A DNA stretch of 64,000 bases. Source: Pieris napi (lineage: Eukaryota; Arthropoda; Insecta; Lepidoptera; Pieridae). The stretch lies in contig NC_062244.1 of the NCBI RefSeq assembly GCF_905475465.1, positions 6,398,501 through 6,462,500 of the forward strand. Direction: 5' to 3'. The position numbers and the translations under genes are program-made. This document shows positions 23,501 through 35,400 of this stretch, one piece after another (position 1 is the stretch's first letter; every line of letters starts with the position of its first letter). The notes beneath the pieces were generated by a model. That model had not been told where the DNA came from. It saw only the letters and a program-made list of their open reading frames with translations, and did not search any database.

Positions 23501-25849
23501 ATACAGTTTTACACTTTTAAATTTAACGAAGATACTGGCGTCGATAGAGCAAATTTTATTATAATGTTCATGAAACTGAAACACGTATGTTATAACTCAC
23601 CAAAATATCCATTCCATAAACTTATATTTAATTGTGTTTGTGGTAAAATTGCCCAAGACATTAGAGATAACACAATAATCGAAATAGACATGAAGCCACC
23701 GAAAAGTAATAAAATTCTGTCTCTCAATTCCTTCTGAATTAACTCTGACAGCATTGTTGATATTGCTGCATATGTTATACTCATACTGAAATAGAAAATA
23801 TGTAAATACTAGATGTTGCGTCTGTAAACTGAATTTTAGAGTATCTATTAAAGAAAATTACTTTAAACATGCGAACAGAATAATCGCTAGAATTGCTTTT
23901 CTAGCCAGGGCAAATTTAAATATTTATCATTTATGTTCAGTACAGGTTGATTATTGACATTATTGGATAGAACATTAGGTACATGTTTTATTAAGTATCA
24001 AGGCCATGGAGCACATTTCCACTTCTGTTTTTCTTAATTAGGAGGAAAGTGCTTTCCAACCCAAAACACTTATTCACGCTGGTAATCACTTCCGTAACAA
24101 GTAAAAGTAACAAAGACGAAGTTAAAGGAAATTATGTTCAACATTAGGTTAAGAGGCATCTTTTTAGAATTTGCTGTAAAGGTCATACAAAGAGTAGTTA
24201 AAAGAAAACCGACTCCGACGACAACATATTCGGGGAATTATCTAGGAAATATTAAAAAAAAATCACTTCCGTAGCTTAGTTGGTTAAGATTCCGTATAAC
24301 GAGGCACTGAAGGTTGATCACCTATTTTCTTAAAACGTATACATCAGACAGAGGATACATCTGCCCGGGGCCTATATATGTCCTAATAATATACTTACGC
24401 GATACCTTGAAGCATTTTCACAATCACAAGCATCCAATATGTCTGACTTGTCCCTTCAAGTAAAGCAGTTATAAATATGCCAAGATTTCCGGTTATTAGA
24501 AAAATACGACGACCAAATGTGTCTACTAAGAAGCCAACAAAGAGACTGACTCCAATTTGACCTAAAACATGTTACCTTTATATTCTGAAACTCCCGTTTT
24601 TGTGTAATTTTATTATAAAATGTTTCTTACATCAATTTATTATATAATATCAACTAAAACCGGAATTTGAGTCAAATAAAAATGGCATCGTATTTGTTTA
24701 ATATAGCAATATAACAAAAATTTTGCTTGTTGTTACCACCACACTATAACTATAGTGTTTTTTACGTAAATATAATATATGAAATATTCTAATGTTAGGC
24801 AGCAAACTACGATTTTTTAATAAGTGGTTAAAGACAAAAACATTGATGTTGATGCATTGATGCCTCCGGCAGTGCGAGAGCCCAGCTCACAACACAAGAG
24901 CTCACAAGCGCGCTGCCGGCCTTTACAGAATTGGCACGCTCTTTTCTTGGACCTAAGTCGAAATACTTCAGTGGGCAGTTTATGTAGATTTCTATAGTTA
25001 TGGTTAAATTCGTCGTTATAATATCACCATATCATAATTAACAAATAATGCCTAAAGTAATATTAGCACTTACCTACAAATGGCATAGAGTTTAACCATC
25101 CCTTTAGCATCATATCCATATTTAAGTCACATTCGGCAATTGGAAGAATAAACGAAGAGGTAGTTACTACAGAAATAGTGGCCATGATGGCGCAAAACGA
25201 CGCAAATAAAAGTCGCAAATGGAATTTACCAAATTTACATAGAGTTAATGCTTCTTCTAATACTATCATGGGATCAGTCTGCTCTGAGTTTTCTGTAACT
25301 GAAAATATATTCTTTAATAGCCGCTTCTGTGGTTTTGCGGCCCCCAATGGCGATTTTTTTTTTCCTCAAAACAAAGTTAGATATAGCTCATGTGTGACCT
25401 GTGCTTACCAACGCGAAATATTTTTACTTTAGCCTCAAAACTTATATTGAATAAGTTTCTACCTATAATACGGAGATATCCTATACAGACGTTTTTGGTT
25501 TTTTTTCTTAATTGGAAATATTTAAATTTACCGAGAATTTAATCAGGCTTACGCTATACAATACGATAACCAAAAGTATAATTTTAATCCGTAATAATAA
25601 GTATCGTAACTATTGCGATACTCGAATATACCTAATTGTATATTCTATTTATTTATAATGATTATTAAACTAGAATACTATATTTAAAATAGATGTATAT
25701 ATGATATAATATTAAGCTAAGCTGTATATAACAATAAAATTATAATAAATAGAACACAAAAATAAATGTGAAGTTTGATCACTACCCTACACTACACGTG
25801 CTTACAAAATAAACTTACCTTCATTTTGACTTTCAATATTCAAATTCAT
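17520..25849 (-). CDS. SV2-like major facilitator transporter, gene A (527 aa, 10 exons)
   Basis: Coding exons (minus strand) are 25849-25819, 25298-25074, 24561-24399, 23785-23601, 22159-21975, 21266-21100, 19615-19456, 18963-18689, 18400-18273 and 17584-17520. They sum to 1584 nt with phase kept at every junction and no internal stop. The protein has 12 likely membrane segments. Residues 95-104 carry the MFS loop motif (G95, D99, G102, R103, R104), 228-231 is PESP after segment 6, and a lumenal or extracellular loop at about 326-372 has C348, C370 and a sequon at N356. GRLG lies at 475-478. Exon content and the FGKF, CDL and PESPKFLL blocks match SV2-like proteins, which are presumed small-solute carriers of vesicle or plasma membranes. 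The substrate is unknown. ATG 25849 is the only in-frame start that splices into exon 2 without an upstream exon; an earlier non-coding exon is possible. Confidence 0.9.
19224..19278. other. 18-bp perfect inverted repeat in intron 7 of gene A
   Basis: ACTGAATATGTTCTTTAA at 19224-19241 is the exact reverse complement of 19261-19278, with a 19-nt A-rich loop. Duplicate B has only the right arm (about 31768), so the hairpin is specific to A. Confidence 0.7.
20480..20901 (+). mobile_element. Non-autonomous Helitron, family 3
   Basis: It starts TCTATATATATAAAAATGAA after an A at 20479 and ends CCAGCTAG before a T at 20902, the A|TC...CTAG|T rule. A GC-rich hairpin-prone stretch (GTTAGGCGGTACGATGTTCG) precedes the end. 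It lies in intron 6 of gene A and is absent from duplicate B, where roughly 950 bp around this site are missing. 422 bp, no coding capacity. Confidence 0.75.
21669..21942 (-). repeat. tRNA-derived SINE (Metulj-like), copy 3, with 12-bp target duplication
   Basis: Head at the right (GTGGTTTCAGCGTGCGACTC on the minus strand; decayed box B) and tail at the left. AGAATATATTTA is duplicated at 21657-21668 and 21943-21954. It sits in intron 5 of gene A, about 20-30 bp beyond the exon 5 donor. Duplicate B has no SINE at this place (near 33400), giving an empty-site comparison. Confidence 0.88.
22934..23126. mobile_element. MITE with TTA duplication, in intron 4 of gene A
   Basis: The ends GAGCTGATTTACATAGGGTC and (reverse complement) AGGCAGATTTACACAGGGTC are inverted and flanked by TTA at 22931-22933 and 23127-23129, as for Harbinger-type MITEs. 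The interior repeats an AGTCAG...CTGACT palindrome several times (about 23012, 23042, 23083). Duplicate B lacks it (near 33815). 193 bp. Confidence 0.7.
24271..24325 (+). repeat. tRNA-like SINE head in intron 3, duplicate A
   Basis: GTAGCTTAGTTGGTTAAGAT has A-box character and GGTTGATCACC is a decayed B box 30 nt later. It has a partner in duplicate B at 34785-34837, so it predates the duplication. Confidence 0.45.
24850..24960 (-). repeat. LINE 3'-end fragment in intron 2, duplicate A
   Basis: The reverse complement contains AAGAGCGTGCCAATTCTGTA and AAGGCCGGCAGCGCGCTTGT, resembling the 3' region of the CR1/Jockey-like LINEs seen at 12175 and 44440. A shorter partner is at about 35350-35420 in duplicate B. 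Confidence 0.5.
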
Positions 25850-26610
25850 TTTAATTTTTAAAAAAACAAAACAACAGTAAGGCAGTGCAAATTATACTGA
25901 ATCTTGTCTTTTAACTTATTAAATAATAATGTCAATGTTTAACTGATAAAATCATTTGCTTATGTGACGTAACACAGTGTACATTACTAATTACTACTCC
26001 ACAACGTTACATTTATTTCGTAATTCGTAGATTAGGTAGGGAAATGTATATTATGAAGTGACTAGTAGTCAAACCTGGCCTGAAGTTGAAGTATTGATTG
26101 TGATTTTATTTATATATTGAAAACATTGTCTTAAAATTAAAACAAAACATTTAGATAATGAATTTAAATCCTAGTGAACCAACCTTATAGAATTGGTGTG
26201 ATAAGTTTGTAAGTTCAAGAAAAAAAAAAGAGTAAGGACTAGGACTAAAGAAAAGAAAGAAGTAAGGATAAATGTATTACAATGCTCTTTTGGAACCTGT
26301 ATTCGTTAGTTTGGTGGTTTTAATTACACAAACCGTCAAGGGTATGTTGAAGATGTTAGTTCAGTGCCATAAAGTAAGTTAAATCGTACGACATTTTCAT
26401 AAAATTGTACTTTGTAAATCAATCAAATCTAAACTTGATATTTCTAGTATTTGTACGCCAAATACAGAATTAAGATAAACATATTTGTAAATAAATTATA
26501 CAAGTATTATAACATTGTATAATATGAGACAAAAATTACAAATTAATGTCTGCACATATAATTTATACCTTACCTCTAACCATAGACGAGTATTATAAAT
26601 ACGAAGTATC
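25850..26610. promoter_or_regulatory. 5' flank of gene A (putative promoter region)
   Basis: This stretch lies upstream of the gene A start codon and is conserved, with small changes, upstream of gene B (36551-38373, where it is interrupted by insertions). No TATA box or initiator can be chosen with confidence in such AT-rich DNA. A non-coding first exon may lie here. Confidence 0.35.
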
Positions 26611-27011
26611 CTATATCGTATCCTTTGGAATGTGTGATTTAAAAGAAAATAAAATACATTGATTTGAAAAATAAAACCGCGTCGCTTATTTGTGATTATA
26701 CGTTCTATGAGAGACACTTGGAAGGGAAAAGCACCATAGCAATTCGCAACACGATGGTGCATTTCGTTTGGTTGTCATTGGTCAAACGCAAAGGTGGATC
26801 GTGTCGTGTGTCACGTGATCTAATCACATGAGAAAATTATTACATGTCATGTCAATTTTATCTCAAAATTATGTCAAGATTTGACAGCTCGATTGCGTTG
26901 ATTTTTTATTAAAAATGCATAGTTTACATGAACGACTACGGAAGAACGGAATGTTTTTCTCATAATCTCTGATATAATAGTATATATACTATAGTGAATG
27001 GAATTCGAACG
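26611..27011. other. Single-copy spacer between the two duplicates
   Basis: About 400 bp present only once. It contains GTGTCACGTGATC (26808-26820) and neighbouring GC-richer sequence, and no coding frame that I can support. It may be original flanking sequence or a later insertion at the duplication junction. Confidence 0.6.
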
Positions 27012-27499
27012 ATAAATATATTTTTAATTAAGCATAATTACAGCAACGCGTAGTGACTGATAAAATATTAAAGTAAATATTTGTATATATATCACGATAG
27101 TAAAGATAGTACAATTTAATATAATAATAAAATAGTTTATTAGTGATAGACTCAGGCATATAGAACACGCCGTAATGTTCCGTTGACTCGACAAAATCAC
27201 AAGTTGCTCCATTTCCCGAAGGCTGCCGTGATGTGAATCTGTATAAAAATAAAGGAAAAACTATTTCCACGGCTAATTGTGTCACAGCAACTTTATATTG
27301 ATCTGTTGCTCAATACGGAAACTGTTTAAAATTACCCAGATTTGTAGGATTTAAATAGGTTATGAGATTTGAAAACGTTTAGTGGTAATTATCGTTATCA
27401 TTTCATGTTTAGTCTAACAATTGTTCTTGTGTGGTAAAATATACTGAGGCTATCAAATAACAATAAAGCAAGTGCTAATCTATCTAGAAAGAAAATTCC

Positions 27500-27575
27500 A
27501 TTAGTGCACAGCCGTGGTTCGAACGCAGGATCTTGTAAGGGTCGCACGTTTCCGCCAATAGGCCAATACTATTCA
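27500..27575 (-). repeat. SINE head remnant in duplicate B
   Basis: AAAATTCCATTAGTGCACAG, then GTTCGAACGCAGGATC and GGGTCGCACG, is a decayed Metulj-like head. Duplicate A retains only its outer edge (CCAATAGGCCAATACTATTC at about 15609), so A lost the rest by deletion. Confidence 0.6.
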
Positions 27576-28314
27576 ATCTTCTTAATCACTGCAGGGTTCT
27601 TAATCACATACTTTATCAACGCGCATACTTCATACAATAATTTCGTTGTTAATATAGCGTAAACGTGGGCAATAACAGCAATAAAGATTTAAATTGCCAT
27701 GTATCTAGTTTAAACTATTCGCGTTTAAATTTAATATATAAATAGATAAAATAAGTTTCATAATTCCAATAAAACAAATTTATATTTAGATATTTTCAAG
27801 TTTAAGCATGCCTAACCCATGTCTGTTTCCACGATGTTTGCCTTCCCTAGTACCTACAGTACTAGTATGAATTTGTATTACTGCTTAAACATTATAAATA
27901 AATAAGGAGTACAAAAACTACTAAGGGTAAAAACCCTTGGTGCCTTACATTCTACGATTTTTGTAAGCCTAGTCCAAAAATCGTATTAGTGATAACAGTA
28001 TTGATAATAATGATATTAATTCATGCATAATATCTCGTAATATAATCCTACATTAATATCATTTCATTTGATCTATTATGAAAACCTCTTTTATCGGAAT
28101 AATAGGTTTTATTCGAACAATAAACTTAATGAGAAATTAAAGTTTAACTTCGTTAAATGGAATGAATGAAAACGCTCGTTTTGGAAAAGCGAACGAGAAC
28201 ATGAATTTTTTTAAAAATAATTTTAAAAGTTGCTTTCCCGAAAATAATGATGTGAAAAAATGTAGTGAGCGTGTCGTACTCTGTAAAATTGCGTTATTTT
28301 TGTTATTATAATAA

Positions 28315-28334
28315 CCGAAACTTATAAGTTTCGG
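28315..28334. other. 20-bp perfect palindrome
   Basis: CCGAAACTTATAAGTTTCGG is self-complementary. Duplicate A keeps only the right half (AATAAGTTTCGG near 16708). Confidence 0.6.
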
Positions 28335-29458
28335 TGCGTGCTCATCGACAAGCCGCCAGGATGCTTATAAGTCAAAATACAGACAACTTCCTTGCGGGCC
28401 CGACGAAAGCCATTTATGAACTTAAAACGGGTGCCTTTTACTTTTAGACGTCCATTTAAGCGTACAGTAAAAATTATTATTAATCTCAAATAATATAAGC
28501 AAGTGGTACACAATAACCTATTGCGATTTTTTACTGTTTCTAGGATAAAACTAAGCTATATAGAATCTAGATGTGCAGTTGATGATATTTTTGCGACCCG
28601 ATTGCAAGGTATAAGCATAATAGTATGCTCGATTCTTACATATTAAATACAAACATTTCAGTCTTCCCTGGCCACGTCTGTACGCGATAAACTCAAAAAA
28701 CTACGGAAGAGAGATAGTTGTTAAAAAATGATTTCCATAAACATTTATTATTTCACAAAAAATCTTGTCAAAATATACGAAATCCTAGTCATACCACTAA
28801 GTTGCCAGTAATTTATATTTGTTACTACTGTTATTTCTTACCTTAAAAGTTAAGTAGAAGTAAGATTAATTATTCGTTAATATATTATTATTGATAAAAT
28901 TTATAAAAGAACCAATCTGATTCTTGAAAAAAAGTATCAATATATCGCTAATCGAACTTTCCCAATTACTGAGTCATAAAATAACTCAGTAATTTTACTA
29001 TAAAAATAGAAACCGACTCTTTTCAAGTTACTATTATACCTATTTTAAGTTGTTTCAGATCAGTTCATAAAAAAAAAACTTTTATGTGATACTTTAGATT
29101 AAGTAAGGTTTCACAAAATCGGTTATCACACGTTGAGCGTTATCAGTTCCTATTTACCTATTTAGAAAAGGTCTAAATGCATTTAATCTGAAGGTATAAA
29201 TCGGTCACTAAACTGTGTAGCTGAATTGCAATATTTGCATCATTATTTCTATATTCTACGGTTAGAAACGATTCGATGGACGACTATAAATACAGCCGTA
29301 AAATAAGCACGGTTATACAGCATTAATTATAAAGTTCTAATCAAAAATTAACTTTGAAAGAAAAATAGGTCTTAACACGGTATGCCATCTAATAGAAAAA
29401 TTTAATTCTCTTCAGTATTAGTTATATAATAAAACAAAATGAAGATTTCATAAAATGT

Positions 29459-32400
29459 TTATTTATCACCAGTTTTGTTTTCTTTATTAAGGTCGGGAAG
29501 AAAAAAAACCACGCTCGCTTGACCTGTAAAAATAAATATGAAATATATTTTATTTGCCAATTTCCATCTCATAAAACCAAATAATTCAAATATCGCTGTC
29601 CCTTTTTAATAACGTTTTTCATGATAGATGTTTTATGCATTCAGATTATATAGGAAGTTAATATAGTATAAACGTAATAATTATAAGTAGCTAACGTCTG
29701 GATATTTATTTATTACAATTATATTACAATCTAATATATATACAATTCTCGTGTCACAATGTTCGTTCCCATACTCCTCCGAAACGGCTCGACCCATTCT
29801 TATGAATTTTTTTATGCATATTCAGTAAGTCTGAGAATCGGTTACTATCTATCTTTCAAACCCCTAAATTTTAATTTTTTAGATAAAATTTTTTGTTTTT
29901 ATATTTTTATACAAAAAGACAATACAACCCCAATTAATTTCACAGAAAAACCTTAAAAGTTTTCGTTCCGGAAAACCGAGCAGTCTCTGGGGTCGCATAC
30001 CAAAATGTTCCATGTATGGTATGTATGGTATGGTATGTACTAAAAAGGTAGGCTAAGTAAAATCACATTAAGGAGAAACGAAGTTCGCGGGGGCAGCTAG
30101 TATTTGTATATAAAAAAGGAGTTTATAGTATGTTGGAAACAAAAACTATACATAGTATTTCGGTCCACCGCGTCGAACTTTACAACTTATTAGCCAATAA
30201 TAACATGTTATTCACGCAACACAACCAAATTAAAACTGTTGGCACTACACGAAGGTGCATTACAACCAAGCCATAGATATAAAACAAGTAGCCGTGGCAA
30301 AAACCTTTTATCGCTGACATATCCTATTCCTATACAGGGTGTCTGAATAAGGGTTATAATAATCCACTTTCATGTATAATTAAGCGCTGTTAGCTTCATA
30401 AAGTGGCAATTAAAATTTAATATTGCGTTTTGTTAAAACATTACGAAGCGAAGTTGGTAGCAATGTTGTACAGTAACAAATACTCTTATTAAATTGTCAG
30501 TAGGTACGTTTGAATGGATTCAGATGCTGTTTGGTGGGATATACTATTTTTTGCTCTGAATTATTATAGTAATATATTTAAAATTAATCGGCCATTTTGA
30601 TCTAGTACTACTAAAAATGTGTGAATATTGTCTTATATGTAATTGAATTAAAATTATTTATTTATACTTAATTACCTTATTTTTGAAAAAGCTGCTAAAA
30701 ACAATTAAATATTGTTATTAACAGTACATTTAAAAAAGTTTATATTAACACTCACATAGTGAAGCAACTGATAATGTTAAGAACGGGGCCATACATCCCA
30801 TATCTAATAGAATAGGAAACAAAATATTTCCCAAAAGTGATCCCAGTCGACCCACTATCATCACTATTGAGAATGTTAGAGCTCTGAAAATAATGAGGTT
30901 TTCACTTCTTTATAATTTATATTTTTCATAAAAAAACCATTATTGCTGTCAGCACGCCTCGGTCTTTTAAACTACGAAATGTATTTTAATGCTTTCATAG
31001 ATTATAATTGTATGTATAACTGTATAATAATATCTGTTTTCGCAAAATAAACATACATTGCCGAGGATCGAACACACCAGGTCACGATTGAGAGTTGCTA
31101 GCAACTAGTGTGTGTTATGCACGCCGTGATACAATTTAAATGTGATAAAACATTTCTTTAACATTCAAAAATTACAAAGAATATTTACATGACTTACCTT
31201 AATTTCGTAGGAAATATCCTTACAAGAATATTCGATTGTAACGATCCATTAGCTTGCATAAATGCACAAATAAAAGATATGAGGAAGGCAATTTGTGTTG
31301 AAGAATTCGTATAGTACAAACTGCTTGCGCATGCGGCGGAGGATAATTGTACTACAAAGATCAATAGTCTATGTCCTACCCAGTGCACTAAAACACTGGC
31401 AACTCCAACAAAAACCAGTCCAGTTAAACCCAAAAGCATGGAATTTATATACGTTTCGGAGCCACTCACTTGCTGAAATTAAAAATCCTTGTTTGAGTCC
31501 TGCGCCTGAAGCAGTTAAAGAGGCATCAAAAACAGAAAAAAAAAAACATTTCACAAAACAACTTTAAAAAGCTATATAGTATTCTAAAATTTGTAAACTA
31601 TTTTCACTATTTTCTTGTAAAATATTTAATATATATGTACGGTATCTATACTAATATGCAACAAAGTGTAAATAAATAAATAATATCTATAGAAATAAGA
31701 GAAGCTATAGCTCCTCTTATTTCTTTCCCGCATTTTATAAAGATAATATATTTTAAAAGAATTTTTTTAAAGAACATATTCAGTGAAGTAAGCGTAAAAA
31801 CCTTGTATTCTAGAGCCTTATTAAAACTCAATAGATTTTTGAACATCGTCTAAGATTATATCCAATTTTAATTTTAAAGGATATCAGGTTAATTCTGAAA
31901 TTATTGGAATTATCCTACTCGAAGGAGTAAACTGTCCAAAAAGGTATGTTAAAGTTACTACCGGCTCACAAATATCTGGGTGTGTTACATCTGCGTTGCT
32001 TATACTCTGATTATTTTTGTAATTTATCATTTCACAGAAGCGCGATGAGTGTCCGTGATCATTATAATAATGTTCTACTGTCGTTGATATCTGTGGGTAC
32101 CATAATCGCAGGCAAGAGTATCTGTAAATAAATACTAGTTCTATACGTTGGTAGATTAGATAATTATGTAATAACCTAAGACAGAAGGTCCCTTATGTGG
32201 GGATTGAATAAATTAACCGACTTTGTACAAACAACTTTTTACGGTAGAAGAACAGACTTGCGAGTTTTTTTACAAGTTATGTTTTGATGGCATTTTACAT
32301 TTATACGAAAAACTTATATTGGTTGGTAAAATGTATTAGATATTCGAATGAGTACTGCGTAACATAACACTACACTTCCAATTCAAAATTTAGTTCATAA

Positions 32401-35400
32401 AGTATAGGTAACATCATATTTTCAATATAAGAACCTCATTTATGAGAAGTTTTTGGCAAACAGAGCCGTAAACATTTCTTTAATAGCTATTAACGTTTTA
32501 ATGTTATTTAATATTTATTTATGATTAAATATGGGAAAAGGTGCTACTCTCTAAGCCCTAAGGTTTCACTATCAAGTAGCTACAAATACTGTTTCGACGG
32601 TAATTGAATCAACAAGGAGGTTGTCGACGTAAAACTTGTACCTTATAATTAATATATATTGCGAATTTAAACATACTTACGTAGACAAATAAACGAACGT
32701 CATGCCACACATTAAAATGAGTCGGTAAACAACTACTTTATCGACCAGATGCTTCACTTCAAACAAACTGTTCACTATTTGTTTCTTGAAATTGAATTTT
32801 TTATCTCTATCTAATTTATTTGGAATGCCACATTTTAAATGTTTTATCTGAAACCATAATATTTTTGTTTAAATTTAAATTAGTTCTTCCTATACATAAG
32901 TATAATATATTCATATTTTATTTATTTTTAATTATTTTTATTATTACTTTATAGGTTAAGAAAATTGAAAATACTGTATTTGTGTTAAAAAAAAAAATTT
33001 AATAAAAAAAGTATAATATATTCTAACACTTCACATTGAAAACTTGACATTTTCTTTTTCCCTAGTTATTATTGCATAGTTAGTGTTTAATCTACATACT
33101 TCAATAGCATCAAAAAAGTGTATTTTGTAGTTATGTGATGAGATATAGTATTTCCTTTAAAAAATGCTCGGCTCTCTTATGACATAATTATACTTGAATT
33201 CCTAAATTATAGTTTTATGGATAATTATGAACCTATATGGGAAACTTGACTAAGTTTAAATTAGTTTATAACCTAATTTGGAAATGTATATATTATACGT
33301 AAAATTTGAATTTGAATTTTGAATTTCAAATTTTAACTGACTAGACGTTTTGTTTGAATCAGTTTTTTTTTTTTTATTAAAATACAAATTAATAATACAT
33401 TAAGAGAAACATTTAATTACATACGGGGAATGTATCAATAGGTTTTCCCGTATTTTCATGATATATATACTTCAGAACATCCAGTGCCTTGTCGTTATGA
33501 CCGTCAGAGAGTAAAAATTTCGGACTTTCTGGTAATGTATAATACATGATAAAAGCTATAAAACTCCATATTGAGCATACATATAGGTAAATGTTCCACG
33601 AATGAATTTCTGAAACAAATAAAACTTAATTTATAAATATATTACATTTATGTTCAATTATAATATTACAATAAAAGGTATTTTGTCATAATTTCATGTT
33701 TTAGGTCATGAACTTTTGATAAATCCTTCACTGGACTTCTTCCTAACTAATTTCTAATATTGATTAATTTGCTTCATTTTGACCTCACATAATATTTTAG
33801 ATAAGCAGTGTTAACCTAGTAATTAATGTACGTAAAATCAAGACACTGGGGTCCAGCGTTCAAACTCTTTCTTTAATATACTCTTTATTTGATTTTCTTT
33901 GATATGCAATTAAAACTTGCAATATCAAGAACTGGAATTTCATTAGGCCTAAAATCGACAATATACTGAGGCCAAGCCTCTTTATGATCTGTAGCGCTAT
34001 TGGATTATGGTTATTTGATACACAAATTAAGTTTAGTATAAATATATTAATTTTTGTTTAACATAATATCATAACTGGCGTCAAAGACTAGCGGCCATTG
34101 CAATGGCATTTAATAACTCAATTGTAATTAATTTAAACTATGAAGCGAGGTTTCATGTAATTAAACACAGTTTTACACTTTTAAATTTAACGAAGATACT
34201 CGCGTAGATAAATCAAATTTTATTATAATGTTCAGGAAACTAAAACACCTTTGTTATAACTCACCAAAATATCCATTCCATAAACTTATATTTAATTGTG
34301 TTTGTGGTAAAATTGCCCAAGACATAAGAGATAACACAATAATCGAAATAGACGTGAAGCCACCGAAAATTAACAAAATTCTGTCTCTTAATTCCTTCTG
34401 AATGAACTCTGACAGCATTGTTGATATTGCTGCATATGTTATACTCATACTGTAATAAAAAATATGTAAATACTAGATGTTGTGGCTGTAAACTGTATTT
34501 TAGAGTATCTATTAAAGAAAATTACTTTTAACGTGCGAACAGAATAATCGCTAGAATAGCTTTTCTAGCCAGGGAAAATTTAAATATTTATCATATATGT
34601 TCAGTGCGGGTTGATTGTTGACATTACTGAATAGATACGTTGAACTAGTATAACATTAGGTTAAGAGACATCTTTCTGGAATTTGCTGTAAAGGTCATAC
34701 AAAGAGTAGTTAAAAGAAAACCGAATCCGACGACGACATATTCGTGGAATTATCTAGGAAATATTTAAAAAAATCACTTCCGTAGCTAGTTGGTTAAAAT
34801 TCAGTATAACTAGGCACTGAAGGTTGATCACCTACTTTAATAAAACAGACATCTGCCCCATGGGGCCTATATATGTCCTAATAATATACTTACGCGATAC
34901 CTTGAAGCATTTTCACAATCACAAGCATCCAATATGTCTGACTTGTCCCTTCAAGTAAAGCAGTTATGAATATGCCAAGATTTCCGGTTATTAGAAAAAT
35001 ACGACGACCAAATGTGTCTACTAAGAAGCCAACAAAAAGACTGACTCCAATTTGACCTAAAACATGTTAACTTTATATTCTGAAACTCCTGTTTTTGTGT
35101 AATTTTATTATTAAATGTTTCTGACATGAATTTATTTTATAATATTAACTAAAACCGGAATTTGAGTCAAATAATAATGGCATCGTTTTTGTTTAAGATA
35201 ACAAAAATGTTGCTTGTTGTTACCACCAAACTACAGATATAGTGTGGTGTTTTTTACGTAAATATAATATATGAAATATTCTTATGTTTGGCAGCAAACT
35301 ACGATTTTTTAATAAGTGGTTTAAGACAAAAACATTGATGTTGATGTTGATGCTGAGCTCATAAGAGCTCACAAGCGCGCTGCCGGCCTTTTCAGAACTG

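Larger units (their letters stand above)
15112..26610. repeat. Segmental tandem duplication, copy A (~11.5 kb)
   Basis: This block aligns in order and orientation with about 27012-38373, including flanks, all introns and all exons of the SV2-like gene. The left edge shows AACAGCAACGCGTAG in A and ATTACAGCAACGCGTAG in B. The right edge is CTTACCTCTAA.CATAGACGA in both, and similarity fades by about 26610 and 38373. Private to A are the SINE at 15799, a ~320-bp segment at 17010-17335, a ~970-bp segment at about 19945-20925 containing a Helitron, the SINE at 21669 and the MITE at 22934. Confidence 0.9.
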
